Source: Aplysia californica
Taxonomy: Eukaryota > Mollusca > Gastropoda > Aplysiida > Aplysiidae
Reading direction: 5' to 3'
DNA length: 64,000 bases
Assembly: GCF_000002075.1 (NCBI RefSeq)
Contig: NW_004797719.1
Location: forward strand, 125,444 to 189,443
The position numbers and the translations under genes were made by a program. This document shows, piece after piece, positions 30,830 through 44,850 of the stretch. Position 1 is the first letter of the stretch; each line of letters opens with the position of its first letter. A model generated the notes under the pieces. The model searched no databases, had not been told where the DNA came from, and worked only from the letters and a program-made list of their open reading frames with translations.

Positions 30830-33140
30830 TGTCCAACTGGTCTTGACTTATCATCCAGGCATTTCACGGAGCACTCACCCAACCTTTCGGGAAACAGAAA
30901 AACAAACAAAAAATTATTATTTTTAAAATGCATTCATTTGATTTTGAAAACAATTTTACATACAGATCTAATAATTCTAGATGTTGCTTTGTCACAAGTT
31001 CAAACTTGAAAATAATAGTTGTAGAATCTGTCATCCCCATAATTGTTTATTATAAAATAGAATGAATTTGACCTTCTGAATATATAGAAAGATCTAGATT
31101 CTAGAATCTAGTTTCAAAGAGTACCAATAAAATTCTTAATTTTCAAAAGAAGTACAAGCATCCCAGTACAGTCCTAAGTCCTAAGTCCTAAATCATCTCT
31201 CAACGACAGTAGTACAGTTAGCAGGTCATTTTCAATGCTTCATTTCTTTTCTTTACATTCCCCCATATGCCCCTCGGGTCCTCTATCTGTCTTTAAAAAT
31301 ACTAATCAAACATGAAAGAAAATCTGTCCCTCTCAATTGCTTGTCTTAACAAATCAGATGAAACAGATTCCCTCACAGGCAATCTCCTCCCCCCTCCTAC
31401 CCAAAGAAGGGTTAGAACAAAAACTATAGAAGATGAGGTTGATTACAGATTTAAAGGAGGGCCTAGATTTTCTAGGCTAGATTATAGATATAGATCTAGA
31501 TCTATAGAATCTATACAGGTTATATATATATATAGAATCTAATAAATATATTCTAGATGCCTATGGATGGAACAGAACACAGTTTCAAATGGTTCATTGT
31601 TATTATTTTTAAGGCCATTATATTGTTGTAAAAACACGATAGCAAAACATAAGAATAGTAAAAGTACATGATAATAATAGAGAGAGGCCGAGTTCTATGA
31701 ATATATGAGATTGTCGGTTCATTATCATTGATTCATTGTTATTCTCATTCCACTTTCATTCATTGTCATTATCATGGATTGCTTCTGTTCTCATTGTGAG
31801 AAGACTACCTGTTGCAACTCCTGGAGCAATGTATGATTCAGCACAGAAAGTAATCAAAATCAACTTACTGAACATAGTGAGAAAGAGCACAGTAATAGAT
31901 CTAGTTGATCCAGAGCTTGAATTTCGGTCTTGATTACTCACTATAGATCTACCACTAATATTTTAATTACATTTTCCTTGACAGCAGAGCGTCTTTGCTC
32001 TCTGTTCTTCCTAACTCTCCCGCTCTCTGCGACAAGGAAACAAATAAAAGTCCATTCGTCAGGCCGTCGTAGTCTGCAGTCCAGTTGTAGCAGTTGCAAA
32101 ACTTTTTGACACGGTTCCACAATTTTATCGCATTGTTGGTTTATCCGATAGTTTACACAAAAGTGTGGTCATAAAAACCTATGACAAATGAGTTTTGAGT
32201 TTGAGTTTGAGTTGAGAGAAGCGCATAGGTGCAAGAATAGTCATTTAGTGTAGTGCAGTGGAAGAGTAAGATAGACCGAAAGAAACAATGGAGAGAGGGG
32301 AAAATGCTCTGTGTCCAAAAGAAACAAAAGTATGTGGGCCTGCATGCATGATGCATACAGTAATAATTATTAATACTACTGTAATACATATATTATATAC
32401 ATATATATACATCACTGTTCAATTTAATGAAAAGTCGTAACACTGTCAAATTCGGTTCAATACAGGACAGAATTTAATCTACATATTATATTGCTTAGGA
32501 AATACGTCATCTATATATTTGGGCCGGCCCATCACAGAGGTGTGCTGGTTGTTCGCTGTAGCTTCATGTAACATTGTAAAAGCTATAGACTTGCAACACA
32601 TCCAAGGAGCTTTACTTTGAATCTCCTTGAACACATCCTACAGCCTAATCAGACCCATTGCTGCTCAGTTTTTGTTGTCTTTTTCTCTTGACTTCAAGTC
32701 TTTACAAAAACAAAAACATAATTAAATTATATATTTTTTCAGCAGCTTTAGATTTTTGGTCTTGTTATTAGTACGTACCAATTAAGTGTCTTCTCACACC
32801 AGTCTTTACAACTCTCCAAATGAGAACTGGTGCTAGTGCAGCGAGGCTTAATCATGATGTAGCTGTCTTAGTACATGTAGTGAAATAAACTTAGGCTACA
32901 TATAATAATAATATACGAGTATATAAGCAAGCCTTTGATTCAAATCCTCAAGAATGTAACTTTTTGTAGGCCTTTTTTTTTGTTTTTTGTTCCCTGTTGG
33001 TTAAATTTTTCAGTTGCTATGCCTATTCTATGCACAATCACAAATACTCCTACCAAACAATGCAGAGTTTACCTCATTAACGACAAAAAAGAAACCCATT
33101 ATATTTCCCTTCAGTCGCTATCCGTCTGCTTCTCTAGATA
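30830..33140. other. 2.3 kb upstream of the ankyrin/SOCS gene
   Basis: AT-rich with many AGATCTAGAT-like words (31080-31560) and no coding frame. A less AT-rich patch at 31980-32110 could hold a promoter or 5' untranslated exon of the - strand gene; that is a guess. Confidence 0.35.
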
Positions 33141-33240
33141 NNNNNNNNNNNNNNNNNNNNNNNNNNNNNNNNNNNNNNNNNNNNNNNNNNNNNNNNNNNN
33201 NNNNNNNNNNNNNNNNNNNNNNNNNNNNNNNNNNNNNNNN
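33141..33240. other. Assembly gap (100 N)
   Basis: Exactly 100 N, the usual placeholder for a gap of unknown size, between AT-rich sequence and a CTCT/CACA simple repeat (33241-33380). Confidence 1.
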
Positions 33241-33806
33241 CTCTTCTCTCTCTCCAACTCCCCCCTCTCTCTCTCCACCTCCCCCTCTCTCTCTGTGTAA
33301 TACACACACACACACACACACACACGCGCGCGCGCGCACACACACACACGCGCGCGCACACACATACACACACACCTACATTTTGATTAACATCTCCTAT
33401 TCAAAAATAGAACTTAGTAGCAAACACACACACAATATTTTTTTCCCGTACAACGTGTGAGTAGGTAGTAGGTGTCTCCGAGACGGTGAGTCAGTGAGGG
33501 TGAGCTGGAAAATTATCTTTCCTTGGAGCCCTCCCCATCTCCCCCTGGGTCCGGTTTTCTTCTTCTTTCCATTGTTCCCGAAACAGATCGTCCGTCCACG
33601 TCTTCTGCCAGTTGATCAGAAAGAAGTATTACTAGTAAGCCCATTTTTTAATACCGTTAATTTTCTCATAAGTAGCAGTTTCCCTGTGGTACCAGTTTAA
33701 GTCTAAGTCTAAGGTATGGGTAATGGTCAATATATTACTACATGTACTAATTTCGACCATGCTGAACAATGAAAACATTTTAAAGGAGTTATAATACATT
33801 ATGAAT

Positions 33807-34120
33807 GGTGTCGGTGACCTAATGATTAGGCTCTTGAACTCGCTACCGTAAGGCTGTGTGTTTGAATCCCGTCAGGGGCCTGACGTAAGATCCTTGGGTT
33901 AGGCGCTTTGTATATTGTACACCTACACGAATGTTCCTCATTTCACCCAGATGGGAACGGGTACATGTACCCTGGGTAATCTTGTCGTGTTAGTTATATG
34001 ACGAGTAGCCTAACGCTAGCCACCCGACATCAGGCGAGTAGCCACTCCGTAGTTTGTTAGTGCTTGAGCGTAGTTTGCACTGGATGCTTCCCAGAAAGCT
34101 GAGAGTATCTGGGTGTTCTT
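33807..34120 (+). repeat. tRNA-derived SINE, second copy
   Basis: Head GGTGTCGGTGACCTAATGAT with an A-box-like segment, B box GTGTTTGAATCCCG, middle ATCCTTGGGTTAGGCGCTTT and CACCCAGATGGGAACGGGTA, 3' part TGCTTCCCAGAAAGCTGAGA. Same family as 13925-14190. Confidence 0.75.
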
Positions 34121-34151
34121 CTCTAGTAGTTAGTAGGGTCTTTAGTTAGTT

Positions 34152-34645
34152 GGTTTTTTTATTTAAGGTTTCACGGTGCTCGCAATTGCATAAGGCCAGG
34201 TCATATGAGCGCCAAAGGGTGACGTGTTTAGTTGTAGTAAGAAGAGTTTTACGGCACTTGCAACACAGTCAGTAAGGCCAGATAACATAAGTGCCGAAGA
34301 TTAGAGGTGTTACAGGAGAGTAACAAACGCAAAAAGGATGGGAGATAGAGACTAGATTTTTTATAGGAAAGGAGGAGCAAACCACACCAGAGCATCCGCC
34401 AACCACCCACGCCAAGGGGTGGATGTCAACAGAGAAGTCCTTACAGGGAATCAGACTTACTCTGCTTACCGATCTAGCCTCAACAGCACAAAGTCTGCTT
34501 CGACTATCAATGAGGCACCCCGGAAATAGCAGTTCACAAGAGAGTGACAAACATATTATATAGAAGTAGAGAAAAAAATGACGATAATAAGGATAAGGCA
34601 GATACATAGATATTTGAAAAAGATTCGATACAGAAGGAGCAAACC
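34152..34645 (-). repeat. SL-B SINE with an SL-A SINE inserted in it
   Basis: SL-B tail at 34152-34236 (stem GGTGCTC...GAGCGCC) and body at 34412-34645 (GCCAAGGGGTGGATGTCAAC and following). Between them is a complete SL-A at 34237-34411 with a perfect stem CGGCACTT...AAGTGCCG. Part of the GCCAA(A/G)GGG target is seen on both sides. Confidence 0.85.
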
Positions 34646-35139
34646 ACAGCACCACTAATATAATAGTAGACATATTGACAACAACAAAAGTAAGACAAAC
34701 AAGCTCATGTTAAGCAAACAAAATACTTTATTGATTAATACCAAAAAACACTCAACAACCAAAATGTTTTAAAAAGGAAAAAAAAAAACCAAAAACAACA
34801 CATGATGAGCCCACACAGGGGGCGTTTATGAAAGAGTATGAAGATTTGTAAACATACATGACATGTTATGTCCACCCTGCCTCCACACAAGCAGAGACCC
34901 AACGGAGAAGCAATGGGAGGAGAGGAGGAGGAGGAGGAGGAGGAGGAGGAGGAGGAACAGCCTACAGGGTAGAACATAATGGTAGTAGTGGTAGCCATGA
35001 CGAGATCAGTTGGTGTCTTTGCAAACCCACAGGGTGAACATGGGGGAAGTTCCTTAGCAACTTTATCATTGATCGACGGAACTTCACTAACAACTACTAG
35101 TGTGAACCTTATATATCTCTAGAGACCAGTGGAGCCAAA

Positions 35140-35420
35140 ACCACAGACTAACCAACAGGCAAAACTTTTCAGTCAAAAGTCTCTCCACCAAAACCACTGA
35201 CTGACAGAGGCAAAACTTTTCAGTCAAAAGTCTCTCCACCAAAACCACTGACTGACAGAGGCAAAACTTTTCAGTCAAAAGTCAAGTCTCTCCACCAAAA
35301 CCAATGACTGACAGAGGCAATATTTTTCAGTCAAAAAAGTCGCTCCAACAAAGCTGACTGACAAAAGGCAATACCTTTCAGTCAAATTGTACCAAAACCA
35401 CTGACTGACAGAGGAAACTC
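35140..35420. repeat. About 53-bp tandem repeat
   Basis: Five copies of a unit with GGCAAAACTTTTCAGTCAAA and AGTCTCTCCACCAAAACCAC inside the proposed 3' UTR. Confidence 0.85.
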
Positions 35421-37629
35421 TTCTAGCTCTCAATACCTCAATTTCAAAACAGATGGTGACTGATTCGATGTTCAAATGTCTTAGCCGTATAACGTGTAAG
35501 TTGCTTTCTGATAATCTGAGAAGGTGAACATGTGTATATAATATATTCGGAATCCAGACTACAGCTAGCACAGGAGAATCAATATATTGGAGGAAAAAAA
35601 ACGGCGATGCATCAACAAAGAAGCTTGCATCGGAACTTCATACACAATGAGCGCTTGGCACAACCATTATCTGGACTAATTGTCTCTGTTTTCATCAAGT
35701 CAACAGGATGCTCTCAAAGATGATGATGGTTGTAGCAACAGGAGTGGTACATTAAAAAATGGCAGTAGGTTTAAAGCACAAGTTATTGAAACAAAAACAA
35801 CAGAGCATTGGCAAAACTTGACCTGAGGCAATGTCATGTGGTAGTTTGTTCATAACAGCATCCCAAAAGATCTGCAGTTGAGCTCAAGAGGGAGTCACTT
35901 AACACTTGAGGGGTGGGGGTGGATAGCAGTTTTACAAAACATAAATTATGGGCCAAAGTAAGTTTGCATCTCTGCTTTGGAATGGCAAAATCTTGAGAGG
36001 ATGGTAACTTGACAGGGCCGTATACCAAAGGCATTGCCCGGCCCGTAGACTGCTAGCCATTCCTGGCAACAACAGCAGCCAGCCGGCGAGCAGTCTAGGA
36101 GCCCGGCAATCGGTCTTGTATAAGGCTCACCGTGATGCTTCTCTGCTGACTAAATGTGCGGTAAACAACACAGTATGAGATGTAACAATGACTGGACAAT
36201 TAGTCGCCCCCTTCAACAGTTCAAAGGAGACTTACAAGAAATTCAGCAGTGACATTTGCAATAGCACATTAACAGACAAAAAGCAATGACAAATCTCTAG
36301 CCATGCTATTTGCATATTGTAAACAAATATTCCAAAAAATTTATGCTGTTATTTTGTTTTGTTGTTTTTTTTATAATTTCATGACAATAAACAGAAGAGA
36401 GTGTAATAACAAAATGAGAGAGAGACATCATGGAGCTATTTTCATGTTTGAAAAGGGGCAAGGTTAAAAACTGTAACTTTGTGTACCTTAACACGACTGA
36501 GTTTTAACAAAAACATGAAGATTGCTACTGCTTGAACAACAAAGGTGTAATAACATCAACATTACATGGCAATATTCGTAACAATCAACAAGGTGCTTTC
36601 ACAAAAATTGTCCACATGAACATTGGTAAACCACATCTATCTATGATAAACCAAAGTGACACCAGGGGGGGCTCCAAAACTTCTGGGAACTTACTCGAAA
36701 ATCATCTTTTCACTGCACCAAAATTAAAAAAAAAAATATCTACCACAAAAACACAACAGCAATAATCAACATGCTGTAAAACTACCGACACACAGCATAG
36801 CCTAACTTACAAGACATAAACCTTTCTTCTTTTGTAAACTGCTAGACCTGTTGGTCGGTTCCAACACACCAGACAACAGTAGGAACTTTAGTTCACAGGT
36901 AGTTCGACAACGCTCCAACATCACATTGTTCAAGCTACCTGGAAATGGTGAGGAAAAGTCATGGATGTGGTTGGTCAGTTTCCAACTAGGTAACATCATG
37001 ACCGACGGTCTGTTTATTCCAAAAAATTCTTGGCACTAGAAATTGTCGTGCACCAAAGCTTTCGGTTTCTGACAACAATTCCATTCCCCCCTAACTGTTG
37101 AAATGTTGGAGACAAAAACGAAGGAGGGGGTGGAAAACCTTTTATTACTTTAAAAGTCGCAATCATCATTGAAAAAAATCAAAGAAACAACAAAGATTTT
37201 TAAAAAATTGATGTGTATGGAGAAACAACAGCCAACAACACATATATTATAATATTTAAAATTGAATATTTGCAAAAGAGCTGCAGTAACTGGATTAGTA
37301 AACCAATATGAAAGAACAAAGGGTCTACAAATAAATAATGTCCATGTGTACAATTGTGCAGCTTCTGGAAAAGCAGGATATTTGCAGTCCCTTGACCCGG
37401 TTAGCCCAGGGTCACTGACCTTCTGCAGAAAAAAAAGAAAAGTCTAGTTTGGCCTGGCCACATCACGTCCCATGCTTGCAGTGAGCAGGGAGCCAGCGAC
37501 TCCCTTGTGAACAAGCACCACAGCTCTTTGTGTCATGCATACACATTGGCAAACGGCGAAAAATAAAAAATCAAATATTTTGAGACATTGAAATTCTGCA
37601 ATTTTTTAAAAACCAAAATACAAATGAGG

Positions 37630-37650
37630 AGGGGGGGGGGGGGGGGGGGA
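37630..37650. repeat. Poly(G) run
   Basis: About 20 consecutive G, which would be C-rich in the - strand transcript. Confidence 0.85.
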
Positions 37651-39247
37651 ATTGGATCTTTGTATCTTGTGGTTTTAGAGAGGGCCAGCAGTTCTACCTA
37701 ACATTTGCAAGAGAACAGCAAAAATATTCAGCACCAGAAAGAAAAAAAAGATAATTCCAACTACAAAATGTCCAGCTGCAACAACAAGGAGGCAGTCCAC
37801 ACATCCCAACAGCAACGCCTGGGGACTGGTCTCCTCACGGTACAACCACACAACAACACTGGAACTTCCTTCATTAAATAACGAGGCAAGAAGAAACTAG
37901 TGGAGACGACGTAAGGATTTACCACACGGGTACCGTACAATCCTGTACTGTTTCCATACATGCCATGAAAAAGTTCTCTCTAACGTCTTCTATCTTGTTT
38001 TCTTCAACACAATAGGAACATTGCTGCAATCGACCTGTAGTTACCGACTACGATGACAAAGAAGCATTGCGAGATCAGCAAAGTATACAATCACACAAGT
38101 AAGTGGATAAATAAATAACACACCGTATACACACAACAGGTAGCAATAAAAGCATCAACGTCTCACTCATTTCTCAAGTTCAGAAATCATGTTTCTACGA
38201 TTGGTTCAATCTACACCCCCCTGCTAATTGGTCTCAACATGCAGGCAAGCCAAAAAAAACCCAAACAAACAGTGGTCAGCATAGCAGCAGCAGCAATACT
38301 CCTGCTGAGTTAAGTGTTGCAGCAATGGACACTACTACTACTGGTAGTTTAAGAGATTTTACAGACCTGCCAACCAATCCCTCTGTGACCAAAAATACAA
38401 GTCAGTCTTCCCAGAATCCTCTTTAAAAATCGGGAGTTTGGGGGAGAAAATTAAAACCTCCACAACCCCAGTAGAATTAAGATCGTCGCGAATTGACGGT
38501 AGCAAATAAGTGTGTGAACTGCAAATAAACACAAATATAGACTCGTGTATTTTACTTCATTCACGATAAGTTGCACACGACCGAGACCGACAGAATTCAA
38601 GGGGGGTAAAAAGGGATTTTATACCAATCCATTAGTGGAGTTCTTTGGCAGGCTAAAAAAAAAAACCTCGGGACGTCTCCGATGTAATCAGAGTAGTTGA
38701 CAGGTCTGAGTTTGGCAAGTGTCACAAAACAGCCATCATCTCCCTCACTGAGACACCCTTACTGAGACACCTCACAAAAAAACGAACCAATCTCTCCATC
38801 AGTCACCACATTTGGCAAGTTTCAAGAAAATTGAACAAGAATGCATATTTGGGTTGCTTGTCATGTGACATTCATGATGGTTTAAAAAAACAAACAAAAA
38901 AAGAAATGCATCAGTATAAAAAATGAGTATAAAAATCCCAGCGTAACAAGGGGGGGGATGCAGAGTAACAACAAAGTGCATCACAATGAGATACAACATT
39001 CAGCTTACAAAACCCCACCAGGCAGAAGGAAGGAGTATATCATGAGGAACGCTTCCCACCAAAAAACACAAAAGAAAAGGCTACCCGGTATTTCTTACCC
39101 TCTACTGTCGCCCCAGCAAACTCTAAAACTTTTTTTAACAGTTAACAGTTGTTTTTTTTTTATATAGTTTCTGTATTATTTTTGGTAAAAATGTACACCA
39201 ACAAAACATGAAATGAAGAGTGTCTCCCAAACAAAAAGATCTGAAGT

Positions 39248-39275
39248 GGTAGGTAGGTAGGTAGGTAGGTAGGTA
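39248..39275. repeat. (GGTA)n microsatellite
   Basis: Six to seven GTAG units. Confidence 0.9.
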
Positions 39276-42200
39276 AGCGCTGACTGTTTGTCCTGAGACA
39301 CTTCCCCAAACAGAAGTAAACGAGGCGCGAGGCGGGAGACGAGATATCACTGGCAAAAATATTCGCATGACTAGCCAGTAGCATCACAAGTTTTCACCAA
39401 CACAAGTTTTCACCAACACAAGTCCATCCAAAACCTTGGGTGAGATTTGAAACGGACTGAAGAACCCGTGTTATCTTGAAGAAAAAAAAAGTAAGAAATT
39501 TTACAGTCTGGCCACAGAAATTCCGACCCTTCACCAAGACTTGACTGAGGACAAGCATAGCCCAAAAGTATCACCACCGACTTAAATTACAGGAAAATTT
39601 TAGTGTCATGAAATTGGACCCAGTCCATTACAAAAGACGAAATATTGGAGAAAACTACTGGACCCAACAAGAGAGAGAGAGAGATGTAGGCTCTATCTAG
39701 GCTGCGTCCTGCAGACAAAGACTGAACTGTCACTCAGCTCATCCACTTTCTCCGACATATATTTGTAAAACAAGAACAGATCAACAGATCACTAGAAGGT
39801 TTTTTAAGTCGTCTCTCCTGGGAGTAGTTCAAAGTTTAACAGCCTCTGAAGGACCTTGGAAAAGATGGGAGAAAATACTGGATGTTTCTAGCTGCACGTA
39901 GCAGACTGGACAGGTACAAAAAATCAACATACACACTGCAGCCATGATACGGCCAGGGAAACATTAACACACACCGCAGCCACATGGCTGGGCAAACAAT
40001 TTATTGTCAGAAAGGAACAGAAAATACAAATGCAAAAATACAGTAATCACTGTTAACAGACCAACAATTAACACTATCTTCATATTATATGATTACAAGT
40101 GCGATGAAAACCCTGCCCACTTTGTTTGTTATGGTTTGCTCAACTGTCCACTCCCTTGTTCCAAACACGGAGAACCAAACAAGGAACAACACAACAACTT
40201 TGGGAATTGCTGGCCCACGCAAACAAAGTAAACAACAACAGTATATATATATATGTGTCAAGGATGATTTAGCAAGCCGAGGCACAGCACGCAGTGCACC
40301 TCCAGTAAGTATAAACATTTCCAAAAAACACATGAGATTTTCATCTTGATGAGTCTGTAGAAAATACAAAAGGTTCAGCCAGGTTATAATAAATATCCTG
40401 TGTTGGCTGCACAAAAACACAGGTCCTTGTCTGTAAACCCACAAAACATACACTCAAATCTTCTTACCCATTGTGCACCAATGTTCTTCAATAAGTACCC
40501 TTTAATAATTGAATCTTTTACAATCTCTTTAGATGGCCATTTCCAGAAAACTGACAACATTCGATTGAATGAGACTGCCATAGCTTGACATTCATGCCAG
40601 TGAAAAACGAGGAGGAGAAATGACAAATGACCACAAGAGCACCATTGTCCATGAACAGCGCTAACCAGCTGATAGTAGGAACTGAAGTGGCATGATGTAA
40701 GAACAGTATCAAAACCCCTAGCAAAAGCCGTTTGTAAATACTATTTCTTGACCCGCAAAACCAAAAGTTTCTTCCACAGATGTACAAACCACATAGCAAT
40801 ACACATCATCACCAAAAGCTTTTTTCAACACGGCCATTCACAAGATTGTTCAACTTTAACAGAATTCACAGACTCCAGAACAACGACAAGATTTGTCTCC
40901 ACAGCTAAAATATACCGTGCTGTGTAGGAATAAAATACAGAGACGTTTTTTGCTTGAGGCAAGAGATTTGTGAATGCAGATGACTAGAACTTTTAAAAGG
41001 TCAAATCTGATAACAGACTTCACTGCATAAAATTAAATAACTTTATATAGTTTAAAACTACCTCACAATATTGCAAATTTCTCAACTAGTGTCCCCCGTC
41101 ATGGGCTCTTGACAACAACTTCAACCTTTCCATCAACATTTTCTGTCCACTCAATATAGCTGGTGACGAGACATTAACCAACACTTTCTAATGGACTTCC
41201 TTATTTGGACTTAAAACTAGGGAATATTTTCTGTGAGCAATGAGCTGATAGGTCTACCTCAAGCTACGCTGGCCACACATCCAGCACAAAGACAAACGGA
41301 AACTAGTTATACTTCTCACTACTCGTCTCCACTTGAATCTCTTCTCACTGTATACAACCACAACAAAGCTGAGCAAAGCATTCAACGAAAAATGTACATT
41401 GTCTTCAAGGTCACCCAAATGCTGGGACACACAGACGTGCCCAAACTGGGACAACTTTGCCCATACAGTGGAGACATTACATTAATACACTATTTTCTGA
41501 ACAAAAACCTGTTTCACTACAAATGTACCTTGTCTTTTTAACAGGTAAATACAAAAATCAACCCTCAATTCCACTCCAAACTTAAAAAGAAAAAACCCCC
41601 AACAAAATCGTAACGTAGCAACTGATGAGATCCCAACAACCCATCCCACTGTTGCAAAGCTTTCGTTAATTTGGAAAAAATAAAAAGTACATGTATTTCC
41701 CTCCCCGTTGGACCAACGGAAGTGCTGTGTCAAGTGTTGCTGAGTTGCAAAGAAAAGGGGTCCCTCCCCGGCGTGGGCTAGTGGCGCTGCCTCCAGCAGG
41801 CTCACTCACTGTACACACACAGAATGTATCACATCCAGCTGTCCCCTTTATCACAATGGTTTCCCATCCCTTCTCTCTGCTCTCGCCTTCTCCACTAACA
41901 CACAATGGATTTGCTACCTCACAGTAGGGCACCCCGGGGCACATGAATGGACTTTTTTCTTTTTTACAAATATGGGGATCTTAGAGAGGAAGAGAAAACT
42001 TCTTCAAGTCTTTGAATTTTCAGCACAAGAGAAGCTCGTGGTTCTTGTGGCTGTACGTTACGTTACGTTCACGTTATACTTTTGACTTGGATAAAAACTA
42101 GAATTGAAGAAGACGATAGGCTACGCTCGCTTTTGAATTGGATAAAAAAAACTTTTAAGAAAACATATAAAAGGACTTGAGCTCTAAATTAGTCTGCATG

Positions 42201-44811
42201 AACCATGGAAAAACAAGTGATCAAATAGGAACTCTATCAAAAGCAACATTGTGAAAAATGACTGACAGTTTCTGTAGCAACATGTCCCTCAGTTCCCCAT
42301 CACAGACAATTGTATTTATCCAAGGAGTTTTTGAACTGGCTGTTGCTTCACACTGAGACAAAACTCCACTAAACTAATCCACTTCAAAAAGTTGAACTTC
42401 TTTTCATTAAAGTAAAAGCCATTCAAAAAGGGCTCCAGGCGTGCAGGTCCCATTTGGACAGCCATATCTCAGTAGGAATCACATTTTGAGGGGGGGAGGG
42501 GGAAATAAATACTGCAGCACAAGGAAACAAAAATACAGAGATGACGGTGAATATCTTGGACAAAAGCCTACTGCGGAACGACTTTTTTTCAAAATCTAAA
42601 TGGAAGAAAGTTTTCAAGTAGGCACACACTGTATGAGATACCATATTTCGTTAGGTTAAAACATTCAGTTGGGTTGGAATGTGGACAGCAATGTTTATAA
42701 CAGCTTTCCTGTAGCCGGAGAAGCAAGCTTTTGCTACAACAACAAGTAACAAGGTTACAGTCCTCGCACCAGGAAGAAATATCAATGAGAAAATGAGTAC
42801 AGAACTTTACCGCTAAATTTCCCAATCCTGGACAAATGGGGGTGAATTGAATGAACCAATGGCGCCTTAGTTGAAATAAGACAGGTTTGTGGAGTGTACA
42901 TGTGGTCCATGATGAACACGGCTATTCCTTAAGCATGTTTCAGAGATTTCTATCCGCTGTGATTCAATGAGTTTGGTTTTGATTGGGTCCTACATGAGTA
43001 TAAACAAGCGTGGAAGGTGGCTGGATCTTAAAATATACAATGGCACTTGCTTTGAAGGAGGGGAAAAAGATCATTCAAAATTACCGAAGAGACATAACAC
43101 ATTTCAACACTGTCTGGATGAGGACTTTTTCAAAAAAGTAATGCATTGTTACAGTTGATATATCCAAGGTCAACAACCAACAAAATGATGAAAATGGCTG
43201 GTGGTGGTAACATGAACTTAATGCTTGAGTGTAAGTAACAACTATTCTGCACTGACTGGGGACTTTGGTAAAACACATCTCAAACAGAGAGAACCCCAGT
43301 GAATGGATAACATGAATAACCATACGCATATCTTCCTGAAGCAAACAGTTGGCAAATTAAAAATGCACCAAAAAAAAACAGGAAAACTTGAAACAACAAC
43401 ACCGTCCCAACGTACAATGACTGGAGAGAGATTCTGCAGTCGTGATCACTGGCACCTACAATTCTTTTTTACTAACTATTCATCAAGGACAGGAGTAGTT
43501 TTTTAATTAATATCAGAACGAGTCTGGGGGCAATCATCCCCTCATCCCTTTCCCAATCTTGGGTACTACTTATGATATATTCAGTCTGCTTTACAAAGCG
43601 ATTATCTTGGAAGTCCAAGCATCATATTTCTGCACGTGATTGAGAAAGCCAAGAGCAGGGAGGACTCCCGCATTACCTGAGAACAGAACTTCAATCACAT
43701 CTGGGACTAGAATAGTTCTCTGCACAACAAACAAACCGTAGATCTGACCAAAAACAAATCAACATGTCTTAGCTCAGTCCAACTGTAAAGAACACTGGCA
43801 AGTTGAGTAGCACACAATACGAGCATCAGATTCAACTGCAACTCCACCTTACGGCTTACGGGGGAAACAACACGTAAACACCCTCCGATGATTTTCCTCA
43901 CTTCTAAAGAATAAAAATTGTTTTAAAACACATACATACAAGTGAGTAGGGGGCTGTTGGTTCTCATTCCTTCTGGAACCGTCATCTTCCGCAGCACAAT
44001 AACAAGTAAGTCAGAATCACATGACAGATAGCCAGTAAAGGCAAGAGATAATCTTTCTCGTGAAACCCTTACTGAAAAATCTTGGTTTACATAATGCCAG
44101 ACAAGAGTAAACAATGTTTATAAAAAAATCACACGAGTCACAACATCCAATTGATCAACAAGTGCTGGAAAAAACCCCATCATATTTACACGATGATTAG
44201 GAGCTGAACAGACACAGACTGTGAGAAGAAAACACTTGTTACACCAAAAGTTGATTCTGGAGAATTCTACTGACCAAATCATGGGCCCTGATGTCAGGCC
44301 ACACACACACAACGGTTATAGCTTCCATGGTGGACGTGGACAAGACACCAGCAAAAAAAAACGCCCTCAGCAAAACAAAACAAAAAAAAACCTGTCATTA
44401 TTGACATTGTTAGGTCAACTCCACGTGGTGCTATCTAAACCAACGACCAGTGGAAGACTAGCCAGTCAAATACTGGGAAAGCAAAAATTGATTAAACAAA
44501 GAAGAAAAGAAGGGGGGGGAAAAGCACAATGGATGACCCCGAATTTAAAAAACAACAAAACCAACCTGCAACAAAGCAGTGAGTAAGAAAGAAAACAAAC
44601 TGTGAAACACCTGGTTTCTCTCATTTGTAAAAACTGCACACACAATACTCCACTCATAATATCATAAGCAACAAACTGTCCACAGGGAAGTAAGTACCTT
44701 GCTCAACTCCACATCTCTGGACGGGGGCTCTCTCACTCCCCACCATGCCAGCACACTCTTTTGGCACACAACCTGAGAGTGACATACTCCCTTTGTGTTG
44801 TATTGGTAAGG

Positions 44812-44850
44812 TTTTAGTAAGGTTTTTACGGCGCTTGCAACTGCGTAAGC
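44812..44850 (-). repeat. SL SINE tail scrap
   Basis: GTTTTAGTAAGGTTTTTACG then GCGCTTGCAACTGCGTAAG; the second stem arm and body are absent. It is the only trace of the SL families between 34.7 and 52 kb. Confidence 0.65.

Noticed and set aside
31312-31542. 76-codon + strand frame rich in Arg/Tyr
   Set aside because: Built from AGATCTAGAT low-complexity sequence; no homology recognised and no splice sites.
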